Shown: positions 6,993 to 14,478 of the stretch, in pieces
Numbering within the stretch: the first letter of the stretch is position 1
Layout: each line of letters starts with the position of its first letter
Assembly: GCA_011773795.1 (NCBI GenBank)
Contig: WVWW01000047.1
Span: 25,304 to 43,772, forward strand
Origin: Acidobacteriota bacterium
GTDB taxonomy: Bacteria > Acidobacteriota > Polarisedimenticolia > Polarisedimenticolales > Polarisedimenticolaceae
DNA: 18,469 bases
Direction: 5' to 3'
Notes under the pieces: model-generated
What the model saw: only the letters and a program-made list of their open reading frames with translations
Database searches by the model: none
Told to the model about the DNA's origin: nothing
Translations under genes and position numbers: made by a program

Positions 6993-8897
6993 TTGAACGT
7001 CTCCGTGACGGACCGCTTCAAGGTCGCCCACGCCGCCGAGTTGTACGGCCTCGAGGGCTGGGGGGACGGCTATTTCGCCATCCGGCCCGACGGCCACCTG
7101 GCGGTGACCCCCCATCACGGCAGCGACCTCGGAGTCGATCTCTACGAGATCGTCTGCAAGCTCAAGGGGCAGGGAATCCCGACGCCCGTGCTGCTGCGCT
7201 TCCCCCAGGTGGTCATCAGTCAGGTCGAGCGCCTGACCGCGGCCTTTCAGCGGGCAATCGACGAGTACGAATATGCCAACCGGTACGCCCCCGTCTTTCC
7301 GATCAAGGTCAACCAGCAGCGCGCGGTCGTCGAGGCCTTGCTTCGCGGCGGCCAACCGTTCGGCATGGGACTCGAGGTGGGCAGCCGACCGGAGCTGCTG
7401 GTCGCAGCGGCGCTGCCGCTGGCCGATGAAGCCCTGATCGTCTGCAACGGTTTCAAGGACGAGGAGTACCTCGCCTCGGCGGCACTGGCGACGCGGCTCG
7501 GCCGTCGCGTCATCGTGGTGATCGAGAAACCTTTCGAGATCGACGCCGTGCTGGAGATGGCGCGGAGCGAGGACCGGATGCCGCTGATCGGTTTCCGCCT
7601 GCGGCTGCAGGCTCGCGGCTCCGGCCTGTGGGAGAAGTCCGGCGGGGTGGCGAGCAAGTTCGGGCTCACCACAAGGCAGTTGCTGGCCTGTCTCGAACGC
7701 TTGCGGGGTGCCGGTCTGGAAGACAGCGTCGCGCTGTTGCACTTCCACATCGGATCGCAGATCACTGAGATACGAAAGATCAAGAACGCCGTGCAGGAGG
7801 CCGCACGGGTCTACGCGAAGATGCGCGAGATCGGTGTCGACATCCGCTACCTCGACGTCGGGGGCGGCCTGGGCATCGACTACGACGGGTCGCGGACCTC
7901 GTCCGACGCTTCGGTCAACTACAGCGTTCAGGAGTACGCCAACGACGTCGTGTTCGGCATCAAGGAGGTCTGCGAGCAGGAAGACGTCGAGCCGCCGATG
8001 ATCTTCAGCGAATCGGGCCGCATGCTGGTGGCGCACCACTCGGTACTGGTGACCGACGTGCGCGGGTCGATCGCCGGAGTGGATCCGACTCCGATCCCGC
8101 TCGACGGGGACGAATCGCAGGTCGTCCAAGACCTCGCGGAGGTCGCCAAGATGATCAACGTCAAGAACTACCGCGAGTTCTACCACGACGCGATCGACTA
8201 CCGCGATCAGATGTATCAGCTGTTCAACCTCGGCATGCTGCGCCTCGACGAGCGGGCCAAGGCCGAAAGCCTGTTCTGGTCCGTCGCCGACAAGGCCGTG
8301 CGTTACTCCAAGACGGCGAAGTTCGTCGCCGAGGAGTTCCTCGAGCTGGAGTCGCGGCTGCACGACAAGTACATCTGCAACTTCTCGGTGTTCCAGTCGC
8401 TGCCCGATCACTGGGCGCTGGACCAGCTGTTCCCCGTGATGCCGATCCACCGGCTCGACGAGTCGCCCACACGGCGAGCGTCGCTCGTCGACATCACCTG
8501 CGATTCCGATGGCGAGATCGACAAGTTCGTCGACCGCAACGAGATCAAGGACTCGCTCGAGGTCCACAAGTTGATTCCGGGCCAACCGTACTACCTCGCG
8601 TTCATGCTGCTCGGCGCCTACCAGGACACGATGGGCGACCTGCACAACCTCTTCGGCCGTGTCCACGAGGCCGAGGTCGTCCTCGGGAACCAGGGGCCCG
8701 AGGTGCGTCGCGTCGCGCGCGGTGAGCCGGCATCGGAGGCACTGCGCTGGTTCGGTTACGACGCCGACGAGCTCGTCGAGGGGATCCGGCAGTCCCTCGA
8801 GGGTGGCGTGGCGGCCTCGCGGATCGCCGCCGAGGAAGCACCCACTTTGCTGGAAGATTACCGCGCCCGCTTGGCGCAATACACGTACCTCGACTAG
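6993..8897 (+). CDS. speA: Biosynthetic arginine decarboxylase
   Basis: The 634-residue PLP enzyme converts arginine to agmatine, the first step of the agmatine route to putrescine and spermidine. It aligns along its whole length with E. coli SpeA (658 residues). Key sites are the PLP lysine K105 in VFPIKVNQQ, KFGLTTRQ, LHFHIGSQ, the phosphate-binding LDVGGGLGIDYDG, SESGRMLVAHH, and DITCDSDGEID with catalytic Cys C503. The C-terminal end QYTYLD mirrors the E. coli GYTYLE end. The frame opens at TTG 6933, but that lies inside the promoter. TTG 6993 is preceded by AGAGGAG (6977-6983) at a 9-base spacing and gives the natural start MNVSVTDRF. GTG 7005 is less well placed. No agmatinase or agmatine deiminase gene is in the window, so the rest of the pathway is elsewhere. 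Confidence 0.96.
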   Translation: MNVSVTDRFKVAHAAELYGLEGWGDGYFAIRPDGHLAVTPHHGSDLGVDLYEIVCKLKGQGIPTPVLLRFPQVVISQVERLTAAFQRAIDEYEYANRYAPVFPIKVNQQRAVVEALLRGGQPFGMGLEVGSRPELLVAAALPLADEALIVCNGFKDEEYLASAALATRLGRRVIVVIEKPFEIDAVLEMARSEDRMPLIGFRLRLQARGSGLWEKSGGVASKFGLTTRQLLACLERLRGAGLEDSVALLHFHIGSQITEIRKIKNAVQEAARVYAKMREIGVDIRYLDVGGGLGIDYDGSRTSSDASVNYSVQEYANDVVFGIKEVCEQEDVEPPMIFSESGRMLVAHHSVLVTDVRGSIAGVDPTPIPLDGDESQVVQDLAEVAKMINVKNYREFYHDAIDYRDQMYQLFNLGMLRLDERAKAESLFWSVADKAVRYSKTAKFVAEEFLELESRLHDKYICNFSVFQSLPDHWALDQLFPVMPIHRLDESPTRRASLVDITCDSDGEIDKFVDRNEIKDSLEVHKLIPGQPYYLAFMLLGAYQDTMGDLHNLFGRVHEAEVVLGNQGPEVRRVARGEPASEALRWFGYDADELVEGIRQSLEGGVAASRIAAEEAPTLLEDYRARLAQYTYLD

Positions 8898-8901
8898 GCT
8901 G

Positions 8902-8935
8902 ATAAGCTTCTCGTCCCCGGACGGTTCGGGCTTAT
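8902..8935. repeat. Inverted repeat between speA and the cupin gene
   Basis: ATAAGC (8902-8907) and GCTTAT (8930-8935) are a perfect 6-base inverted repeat 22 bases apart, and CGTC/GACG (8912-8915 with 8920-8923) is nested inside it. No T-run follows, so it is not a typical intrinsic terminator. It ends just before the cupin ribosome site GGAG (8938-8941). It may be an mRNA hairpin or processing site between the two genes, or a protein-binding dyad. Confidence 0.35.
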
Positions 8936-8948
8936 ACGGAGATCCTTG

Positions 8949-9485
8949 ATGAAGCTGACCGCTGACGCCGACTCGGTGCTGCGTGTTCAACGTTACGACG
9001 GGTCGCCGTCCATCGACGGGGTCGAGTTCACCGAGCTGCGCCGCTTTAACGACGACGGCGGGGCCATGACCGAGCTGTTGCGTTTCGAGGAGGACCGGCC
9101 GGCCGGTCTCGAGGGCTTCGAGCCCCGGCAGTTGAACTACTCGATCCTGCAGCCCGGCGCGATCAAGGCGTTCCATCTCCACCGGCGGCAAACGGATGTG
9201 TGGTTCGTCCCTCCCGAGGACCGTATCCTCATGGTCTTGGTGGACGTGCGTGCCGGTTCGCCGTCCGCAGCGGTGCGGCAACGGTTCATGCTCGGTGACG
9301 GTACCAGCCGGTTCGTGCGCGTGCCTCCGGGTGTCGCGCATGGTTGCCGCAACATCGGTGCCGAGGAAGCGCGGATTCTCTACTTGACGGACCTGGTGTT
9401 CGATCCGGATCCCGAGCAATGCGACGAGGGGCGTCTGCCCTGGGACTTCGCCGGCGCCGAGATCTGGGATGTCGTGAAGGAGTAG
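8949..9485 (+). CDS. RmlC-like cupin (dTDP-4-dehydrorhamnose 3,5-epimerase-related)
   Basis: This 178-residue single-domain protein has the RmlC cupin order: a GAIKAFHLH segment equivalent to GVLRGLH of RmlC (His at H76), then VDVRAGSPS, PPGVAHG (H131) and ILYLTD (Tyr at Y145, equivalent to RmlC Tyr133). The catalytic lysine of RmlC (in GKLV) is not seen; the aligned segment is QTDVWFV. The C-terminal tail that carries a further catalytic Asp in RmlC is also absent. It therefore may not be a standard 3,5-epimerase; a one-step epimerase, a sugar isomerase or a binding cupin are alternatives. No rmlA, rmlB or rmlD lies nearby. The start is ATG 8949 with GGAG seven bases upstream. It lies eight bases before the phosphatase gene, so the two are very likely co-transcribed. 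Confidence 0.8.
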   Translation: MKLTADADSVLRVQRYDGSPSIDGVEFTELRRFNDDGGAMTELLRFEEDRPAGLEGFEPRQLNYSILQPGAIKAFHLHRRQTDVWFVPPEDRILMVLVDVRAGSPSAAVRQRFMLGDGTSRFVRVPPGVAHGCRNIGAEEARILYLTDLVFDPDPEQCDEGRLPWDFAGAEIWDVVKE

Positions 9486-9493
9486 CTGGCCCC

Positions 9494-11185
9494 GTGGCAC
9501 TGGAGCTATTGATCCTGACGCCGGATCATCAGACCCGGCGGTACGAACTCCAAGGGGACTCGGTCCTGCTGGGGCGCGCCCACAGCAACGACCTGAGTTA
9601 TCCCGACGATGCGAGCCTGTCACGCAAGCACGTGCGCTTCACGCACGATGCGCAGGATTGGTGGGTCGAGGACCTGGGCAGCAAGAACGGCACGCTGGTC
9701 AACGGTGTACGGATCGCCGCCAAGCAGGTGCTGGGTCCCGGCGATCGCCTGTCCGTCGGGCACCTGCTGATCACGTTGATCGACTCTGAGGACGGTGTGG
9801 AGAACAACGTCGTGTTCGTCGGCGACGGCCCGAAGATCGCACCCAACGCGACGGTCATGACGAGTCTCGAAGGGCTGCTGTCGGCGGAAACCACCGCGGC
9901 CGGAACCGGCACCAACAAGAAAACGGGCGCCGCGGTCTCCGGACCGGCCAATGCATTCGCCACTCCGGTCGTACGCGCATTGGTGCGCGCGGGACGCGAA
10001 TTGTCGGGCCACCGGCCGCTGGAAGAGCTCTTCCCGCTGATCCTCGATCTGTCGATCTCGGCGGTCAACGCCGAGCGCGGGGTCGTGATGATCCTCGACG
10101 GCGACAAGCTCACGTCGCGCGCCGTACACGGCGAGGGCTTCCGGATCAGCACCACCATCCGGGACCGCGTCCTCAAGGAGAAAACCTCCGTGCTCGTCCG
10201 TGACCTTGCGCAGGACGAGGCGCTCCGCCAGCAGGTCAGCATCAGTGAGCAACAGATCCACACCATGATGGCGGTGCCGTTACAGACGGAAGAGCGCGTC
10301 ATCGGTCTGATCTACGTCGACTCGCGCTCGTTCGTCCGCGAGTTCACGCCCGACGACCTGAATCTGCTCACCGTGCTGGCCAACGTTGCGGCAACGCGGA
10401 TCGAGCACACGCGTCTCGCCGTCGTCGAGCGGCGCGAGCAGCAACGCACGCGGGACCTTGACCAAGCGGCCGAGATCCAGCAGGCCATTCTTCCGGCCGG
10501 ACCGCCCGACAACCGCTTCGTCGATGCGGCGGGGCACAACAAGTCGTGCCGCACGGTCGGCGGCGACTATTACGATTTCTTCCCTTACGACGACGGGCGA
10601 CTCGGTCTGGTCCTCGGCGACGTCGCCGGCAAGGGCATGTCCGCCGCGATGTTGATGAGCAACCTGCAGGCACGCGTGCAGATCCTCGCCGAGGATCCGG
10701 AGCAGCTGGCGAAGAAGGTCTGGCGTCTCGATCAGGCGGTGGCCAAGAACAGCCCGGACAACCGGTTCATCACGCTGTTCTTCGCCGTCGTCGACCCGGA
10801 CAAGCAGGAGATGACGTACTGCAATGCCGGCCACAACCCACCGTTGTTGATCCGCGCCGATGGATCGGTCGAACGTCTGGGGGTGCTGGGCACCGTGCTC
10901 GGCATGTTGCCCGAGATCGGATACGACGAGAAGACCTGCAAGTTCGGCCCCGGCGACATGCTCGTCGTGTTCAGCGACGGCGTTACCGAAGCCGAGAACC
11001 CGGCGGGTGAAGAGTACGGCGACGAGCAACTCGCGTCGTGGCTGACCGACAACCGCACCTCTTGTGCCACGGACCTCGTGGCGGGGATCCTCTCCGAAAT
11101 CGACCGCTTTACCGACGGTGCTCCGGCAGGGGACGACGTGACGGTCTTGGTGGCCCGACACCGCGAGACACCGTTGTCCGATTGA
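9494..11185 (+). CDS. FHA-GAF-PPM (SpoIIE-type) serine/threonine phosphatase
   Basis: The 563-residue cytoplasmic signalling protein has three parts. An FHA domain (about 1-97) recognises phosphothreonine and keeps G27-R28, S43, H46 and N70-G71. A low-complexity linker (about 100-155) leads to a GAF domain (about 165-308) that may bind a small ligand. A short helical linker (about 308-335, EQQRTRDLDQAAEIQQ) precedes a SpoIIE/RsbU-type PPM phosphatase (about 335-555). The metal-binding aspartates are present: D358 in VGGDYYDFF, D376 in GDVAGKG, D495 in SDGVTE and D547-D548 in GDDVTV. Such proteins often act on anti-sigma antagonists or on products of FHA-linked Ser/Thr kinases; the substrate here is unknown. 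The start is GTG 9494 with AAGGAG (9477-9482) inside the preceding gene's end, consistent with translational coupling. The frame open back to 9344 overlaps the cupin gene and is rejected. Confidence 0.93.
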   Translation: MALELLILTPDHQTRRYELQGDSVLLGRAHSNDLSYPDDASLSRKHVRFTHDAQDWWVEDLGSKNGTLVNGVRIAAKQVLGPGDRLSVGHLLITLIDSEDGVENNVVFVGDGPKIAPNATVMTSLEGLLSAETTAAGTGTNKKTGAAVSGPANAFATPVVRALVRAGRELSGHRPLEELFPLILDLSISAVNAERGVVMILDGDKLTSRAVHGEGFRISTTIRDRVLKEKTSVLVRDLAQDEALRQQVSISEQQIHTMMAVPLQTEERVIGLIYVDSRSFVREFTPDDLNLLTVLANVAATRIEHTRLAVVERREQQRTRDLDQAAEIQQAILPAGPPDNRFVDAAGHNKSCRTVGGDYYDFFPYDDGRLGLVLGDVAGKGMSAAMLMSNLQARVQILAEDPEQLAKKVWRLDQAVAKNSPDNRFITLFFAVVDPDKQEMTYCNAGHNPPLLIRADGSVERLGVLGTVLGMLPEIGYDEKTCKFGPGDMLVVFSDGVTEAENPAGEEYGDEQLASWLTDNRTSCATDLVAGILSEIDRFTDGAPAGDDVTVLVARHRETPLSD

Positions 11186-11207
11186 TCCGATCGCCCGCGT
11201 TTGGGCC

Positions 11208-11260
11208 AAAAAACACCGAAAAACCGCTTCCCGTGACAATCGTGGGGTCGGCCCTATATT
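11208..11260 (+). promoter_or_regulatory. Strong promoter with UP-like phased A-tracts for the HD-GYP gene
   Basis: GTGACA (11233-11238, five of six) and TATATT (11255-11260, five of six) are 16 bases apart, predicting a start near 11267. Just upstream are A-tracts at 11208-11213 and 11219-11223 with centres about 10.5 bases apart, one helical turn. They sit at roughly -57 and -46, where the RNA polymerase alpha subunit contacts UP elements. Such A-runs stand out in this high-GC window. Confidence 0.65.
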
Positions 11261-11271
11261 CGATCCCGAGG

Positions 11272-11306
11272 GGCTCTGGGGGGCAGCAGAGCCACCCTGT
11301 TTTCTT
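11272..11306 (+). promoter_or_regulatory. Leader hairpin followed by T-rich tract
   Basis: GGCTCTG (11272-11278) pairs perfectly with CAGAGCC (11287-11293) around an 8-base G-rich loop, and TGTTTTCTT follows at 11298-11306 after a short spacer. It lies about five bases into the predicted HD-GYP transcript and about 37 bases before the start codon. It could be a 5' stabilising hairpin, an attenuator, or a terminator for readthrough from the phosphatase gene. The four bases between stem and T-tract weaken the terminator reading. Confidence 0.45.
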
Positions 11307-11343
11307 GATCGTCGGGTATTTCGGCGAACAAGGGAGGTGGAGC

Positions 11344-12408
11344 ATGGCCGATATCCTGCTCGTCGGTCCGCAGCGCGACCGGGTCAGCGGAGTCCGCAGC
11401 CTGTTACGGCACGACGGACACCAGGTCTCGTGTCTGCGCCGCGTGGACCAGTGGCGAGAGGCCGAACAGGAGATTCGCCCCGACCTCGTCGTCGCCGCGG
11501 TCGAGAGCACGGACAGCGTCCTCGACATCCGCGGACGCAGGCCACGCGGCTTTCCCGCACCCTTGTTGTTCGTCCAGAACGAAACCGATTTTTCCCACGA
11601 CCCATACTTGCCGACCCGGCTCGTCGATCGCATCACGAGTCCTTTTCTGAGTGAAGAACTGCTCGCCCGGGTCGACGCCCTGACTCGCGTCCGCAAGGTC
11701 GTCTTGCGTGATCGCACCGTGTCGCATGAGCCCCAGGAATCGAAATCCGGGAGACCTTGGGATCGCATCGGTAAGCGCGTGACGGCGCTACTCGGCAGCC
11801 GCGTCCCGGGTTACACCAAGCCGCTCGGTCCCTACCTGGAGGTCGCCGCCCGGCTCGCCGACTGGGCCGATCGGCGTGACGCCTTCGAACCCGGGCATGC
11901 GGAACGCGTGACCGGCGTGTGCGCGATGATCGCCGAGGGCCTGCACATGAGTGCGGAGGACACCGCATCCCTGCTCCGCGCGGCGGTGCTACACGACATC
12001 GGCAAGATCGCCCTGCCGGTCGAGATCTTGCACCAGAGCACCCCTCTCCAAGAGAGTCAGAAGCGATTGATCCGCACCCATCCGCGCCGCGGAGCCGCGT
12101 TACTCGCCGCACTCGACCGCGATGACGACGTCGCGTCGACGATCCTCTACCACCACGAACGACCTGACGGCGGCGGCTACTACGGCCTGGACTCCGAATC
12201 GACACCGGTCACCGCCAAGGTGCTGGCGCTGGCGGAGATCTACGACGCGATGACCTCCTGCAAGCTCAGGACCCCGATACCGTCGGAGCGCGCTCTGGAC
12301 CAGCTCGCCGAGCTCAAAGGGGAGAGCGTCGACGCGGACAGCGTCGAGGCGCTGGTCGACCGGCTGCGTACCCCGCCGAAGACGATCCCGCTGGCACCGA
12401 TGCCCTAG
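11344..12408 (+). CDS. Pseudo-receiver plus HD-GYP domain protein (probable c-di-GMP phosphodiesterase)
   Basis: The 354-residue protein has an N-terminal receiver-like domain (about 1-120) and an HD-GYP domain (about 165-345) that would hydrolyse c-di-GMP. The receiver part is degenerate. The acidic pocket is replaced by GPQ (8-10), the phospho-acceptor position reads PDLVVAAVES with no Asp at the end of the strand, and the usual KPF is SPF (99-101). It is unlikely to be phosphorylated. The HD-GYP part keeps the metal ligands H185, H217-D218 in HDIGK, H246, H270-H271 and D301, but the signature reads HHERPDGGGYY, so GYP is GYY (278-280). The start is ATG 11344 with GGAGG (11333-11337) six bases upstream. 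The gene has its own promoter after the phosphatase gene, and its stop overlaps the yyaL stop through CTAG. Confidence 0.9.
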   Translation: MADILLVGPQRDRVSGVRSLLRHDGHQVSCLRRVDQWREAEQEIRPDLVVAAVESTDSVLDIRGRRPRGFPAPLLFVQNETDFSHDPYLPTRLVDRITSPFLSEELLARVDALTRVRKVVLRDRTVSHEPQESKSGRPWDRIGKRVTALLGSRVPGYTKPLGPYLEVAARLADWADRRDAFEPGHAERVTGVCAMIAEGLHMSAEDTASLLRAAVLHDIGKIALPVEILHQSTPLQESQKRLIRTHPRRGAALLAALDRDDDVASTILYHHERPDGGGYYGLDSESTPVTAKVLALAEIYDAMTSCKLRTPIPSERALDQLAELKGESVDADSVEALVDRLRTPPKTIPLAPMP

Positions 12409-14474
12409 AGTGCGTCGAGGGCCCTATCCAACTCGTCAGCATCGGTGATCGGCGCGTCACAGACGCGGTCGCGGCAGACGTAGGCCGCGGCTGTACCGTC
12501 GATCGGGCCGCGTCCCTGGAACAACGGCAAGTCGTGTACGTCCGCACCGTCTCCCACGGTGAGTGTCAGGTGCGGTAGGAAGCGGTCTCGAATACGCCGG
12601 ACGAGCGTGAGGGTGGCATCGTCATGAGGCGGTCCCGCGATCGCGATCTCGAGCCGCGGTCGCAGCTCGCGCTCGGCGGCCAGCAGCAAGGTAGCGAACG
12701 CCCTGGGCGACCGACGGACGGCCGGCGCCAGCTCGACGCTCGTCCGCTCGGCGGCGGAACGGAACGGCTGGTCGTCGAGGTGATCCCCCAACCGCACGAG
12801 CCATCCCGCGGCGACACCGGAGCCCGCGGGAAGCGCGCCGTCGTGCACACTGCGATTGCGTGTGAGCAGCGTCTCGTGGTCGTCGGAGACGAAGAAGAAC
12901 CCGCCGCGCTCCGCATCGCCGAAACGGTCGAGCATCGTCCGCGCGATCGATACCGAGTGGTCGAGCCAGCCGCGATCGAAATCGGTCTCGTAAAGGTCGA
13001 GCAACGCACGGCCCAGAAAGGCGTAGTCGTCGAGGTAGCCGTTCAGCGCCGCGGTGCCCTGCCGCCAGGTAGCGCGGAGCCGGCCGTCGCTCCACAGCTG
13101 ATCGAGGGCAAAGCCCGCCGCGCGCTGAGCGGCGCCGAGATCCTCTTTGCGGCCGAAAACCTGATGCGCGCGGGCAAATGCGCTGATCATCAGGCCATTC
13201 CAGGAGGTCAGCACCTTGTCGTCGGTCCCCGGCCTCACGCGTTTCTCTCGCGCCTCCAGTAGTTTGCGGCGCAGCGGTTCGAGGCGGTCGTCGAGAGCGG
13301 CCTCGTCACTGCCGGCGTCCGCCGCCTGCGCGGCCAGGCTCCCGTGCAGGAGGTTCGGGATGTTGCGGCCTTCGAAGTTGCCCGTGGCGCTGATCCCGTA
13401 CACCGTGCGGAAGAAATCGGCATCCCCGGCGAGGATCGTCTCGATCTCGGCGGCATCCCAAACGTAGAAACGCCCCTCTTCGCCCTCGCTGTCGGCATCG
13501 AGAGACGAGTAGAAACCGCCCGCCGAGTCGGTCAACTCGCGGCGCACGAAATCCAGCGTCTGCAGCACGACACGCCGGAAATCGGCACGCGCGGTCATCT
13601 GGAAAGCATCGCAGTAAACGGGCACCAGCAACGCCTGGTTGTAGAGCATTTTTTCGAAGTGCGGGACGAGCCAGCGATCGTCGACGCTGTAGCGCGCGAA
13701 GCCACCGCCGACGTGGTCGAACATCCCGCCGCGGTACATTGCCTCGAGCGTGTGCTCGGCGATGCGCATCGGGGTAGTGTCGCCGAGGCGCTGGGATGTG
13801 CGCACCAACAGGGCCAGCGCCGCATCGGGTGGGAATTTCGGTGCGGCGCCGAAGCCCCCGAACTGCTCGTCATGATGCGCGGTCAGCTCAGCGACGGCGC
13901 GCTCGATCATTTCGCTGCCGACCGGACGGCCATCCGGCTCGCCATGATCGGATTCGGCGATCGAGTGCAAGTGCCGGGTCAGCTCGTCCCCCGCCTGCAG
14001 CACGCGCTCGCGATCTTCGTTCCACAACGACACGATGCGCTCGAGCAGCGAGCGGAAACCGATGCGCCCGAAACGATCGTCGGGCGGGAAATAGGTCCCG
14101 CCGGCAAACGGCCGCAGGTCCGGCGTCAGGAAGACCGTCAGCGGCCACCCGCCTGCGCCGGTCAACAGCTGGACGGCGTTCATGTAGATCTCGTCGATAT
14201 CCGGCCGTTCCTCGCGATCGACCTTGATGCTGACGAAATGCTCGTTGAGGTATGCGGCGATCGCCGGGTCCTCGAAGGACTCGCGCTCCATCACGTGGCA
14301 CCAATGGCACGCCGCGTAACCGATGGAGAGGAAAACCGGCCGATCCTCGTCGGCCGCGCGTTGCAGGGCCTCGCGGCCCCACGGTTGCCAGTCGACGGGG
14401 TTGTAGAGATGCTGCAAGAGGTACGGGCTGGTCTGGCCCTTCAGCCCGTTGGCCCTGCTGGATTGCCCGGACAT
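12405..14474 (-). CDS. yyaL: DUF255 thioredoxin-fold / six-hairpin protein, YyaL (SSP411) family
   Basis: The 689-residue protein matches the widespread YyaL family, related to human SPATA20. It begins with the family block LKGQTSPYLLQHLYNPVDW. A thioredoxin-like DUF255 domain follows, with CHWCH (C56 and C59) in AACHWCHVMERESFEDP and the block KVDREERPDIDE. The rest (about 190-640) is an alpha-helical barrel like N-acylglucosamine 2-epimerases, with segments such as GGMFDHVGGGFARYSVD and PHFEKMLYNQALL. The function of the family is not established. There is no signal peptide, so it is probably cytoplasmic. I start at ATG 14474, only four bases after the TGA of the upstream VWFA-like gene and without a good Shine-Dalgarno, which suggests translational coupling. 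The frame is open to 14546, but that would overlap the upstream gene. Confidence 0.92.
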   Translation of the reverse strand: MSGQSSRANGLKGQTSPYLLQHLYNPVDWQPWGREALQRAADEDRPVFLSIGYAACHWCHVMERESFEDPAIAAYLNEHFVSIKVDREERPDIDEIYMNAVQLLTGAGGWPLTVFLTPDLRPFAGGTYFPPDDRFGRIGFRSLLERIVSLWNEDRERVLQAGDELTRHLHSIAESDHGEPDGRPVGSEMIERAVAELTAHHDEQFGGFGAAPKFPPDAALALLVRTSQRLGDTTPMRIAEHTLEAMYRGGMFDHVGGGFARYSVDDRWLVPHFEKMLYNQALLVPVYCDAFQMTARADFRRVVLQTLDFVRRELTDSAGGFYSSLDADSEGEEGRFYVWDAAEIETILAGDADFFRTVYGISATGNFEGRNIPNLLHGSLAAQAADAGSDEAALDDRLEPLRRKLLEAREKRVRPGTDDKVLTSWNGLMISAFARAHQVFGRKEDLGAAQRAAGFALDQLWSDGRLRATWRQGTAALNGYLDDYAFLGRALLDLYETDFDRGWLDHSVSIARTMLDRFGDAERGGFFFVSDDHETLLTRNRSVHDGALPAGSGVAAGWLVRLGDHLDDQPFRSAAERTSVELAPAVRRSPRAFATLLLAAERELRPRLEIAIAGPPHDDATLTLVRRIRDRFLPHLTLTVGDGADVHDLPLFQGRGPIDGTAAAYVCRDRVCDAPITDADELDRALDAL

Positions 14475-14478
14475 CGGT

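Noticed and set aside
9344..9493. N-terminal extension of the FHA-GAF-PPM protein
   Set aside because: It overlaps the cupin gene, while GTG 9494 starts right before the FHA domain with AAGGAG upstream.
6918..9623. Long open minus frame continuing upstream of trmK, up to over 1100 codons in total
   Set aside because: It is antisense to speA and the cupin gene, both with clear family matches, and its translation shows no domain. Long antisense frames are common in high-GC coding DNA. The trmK homology begins at 6917.
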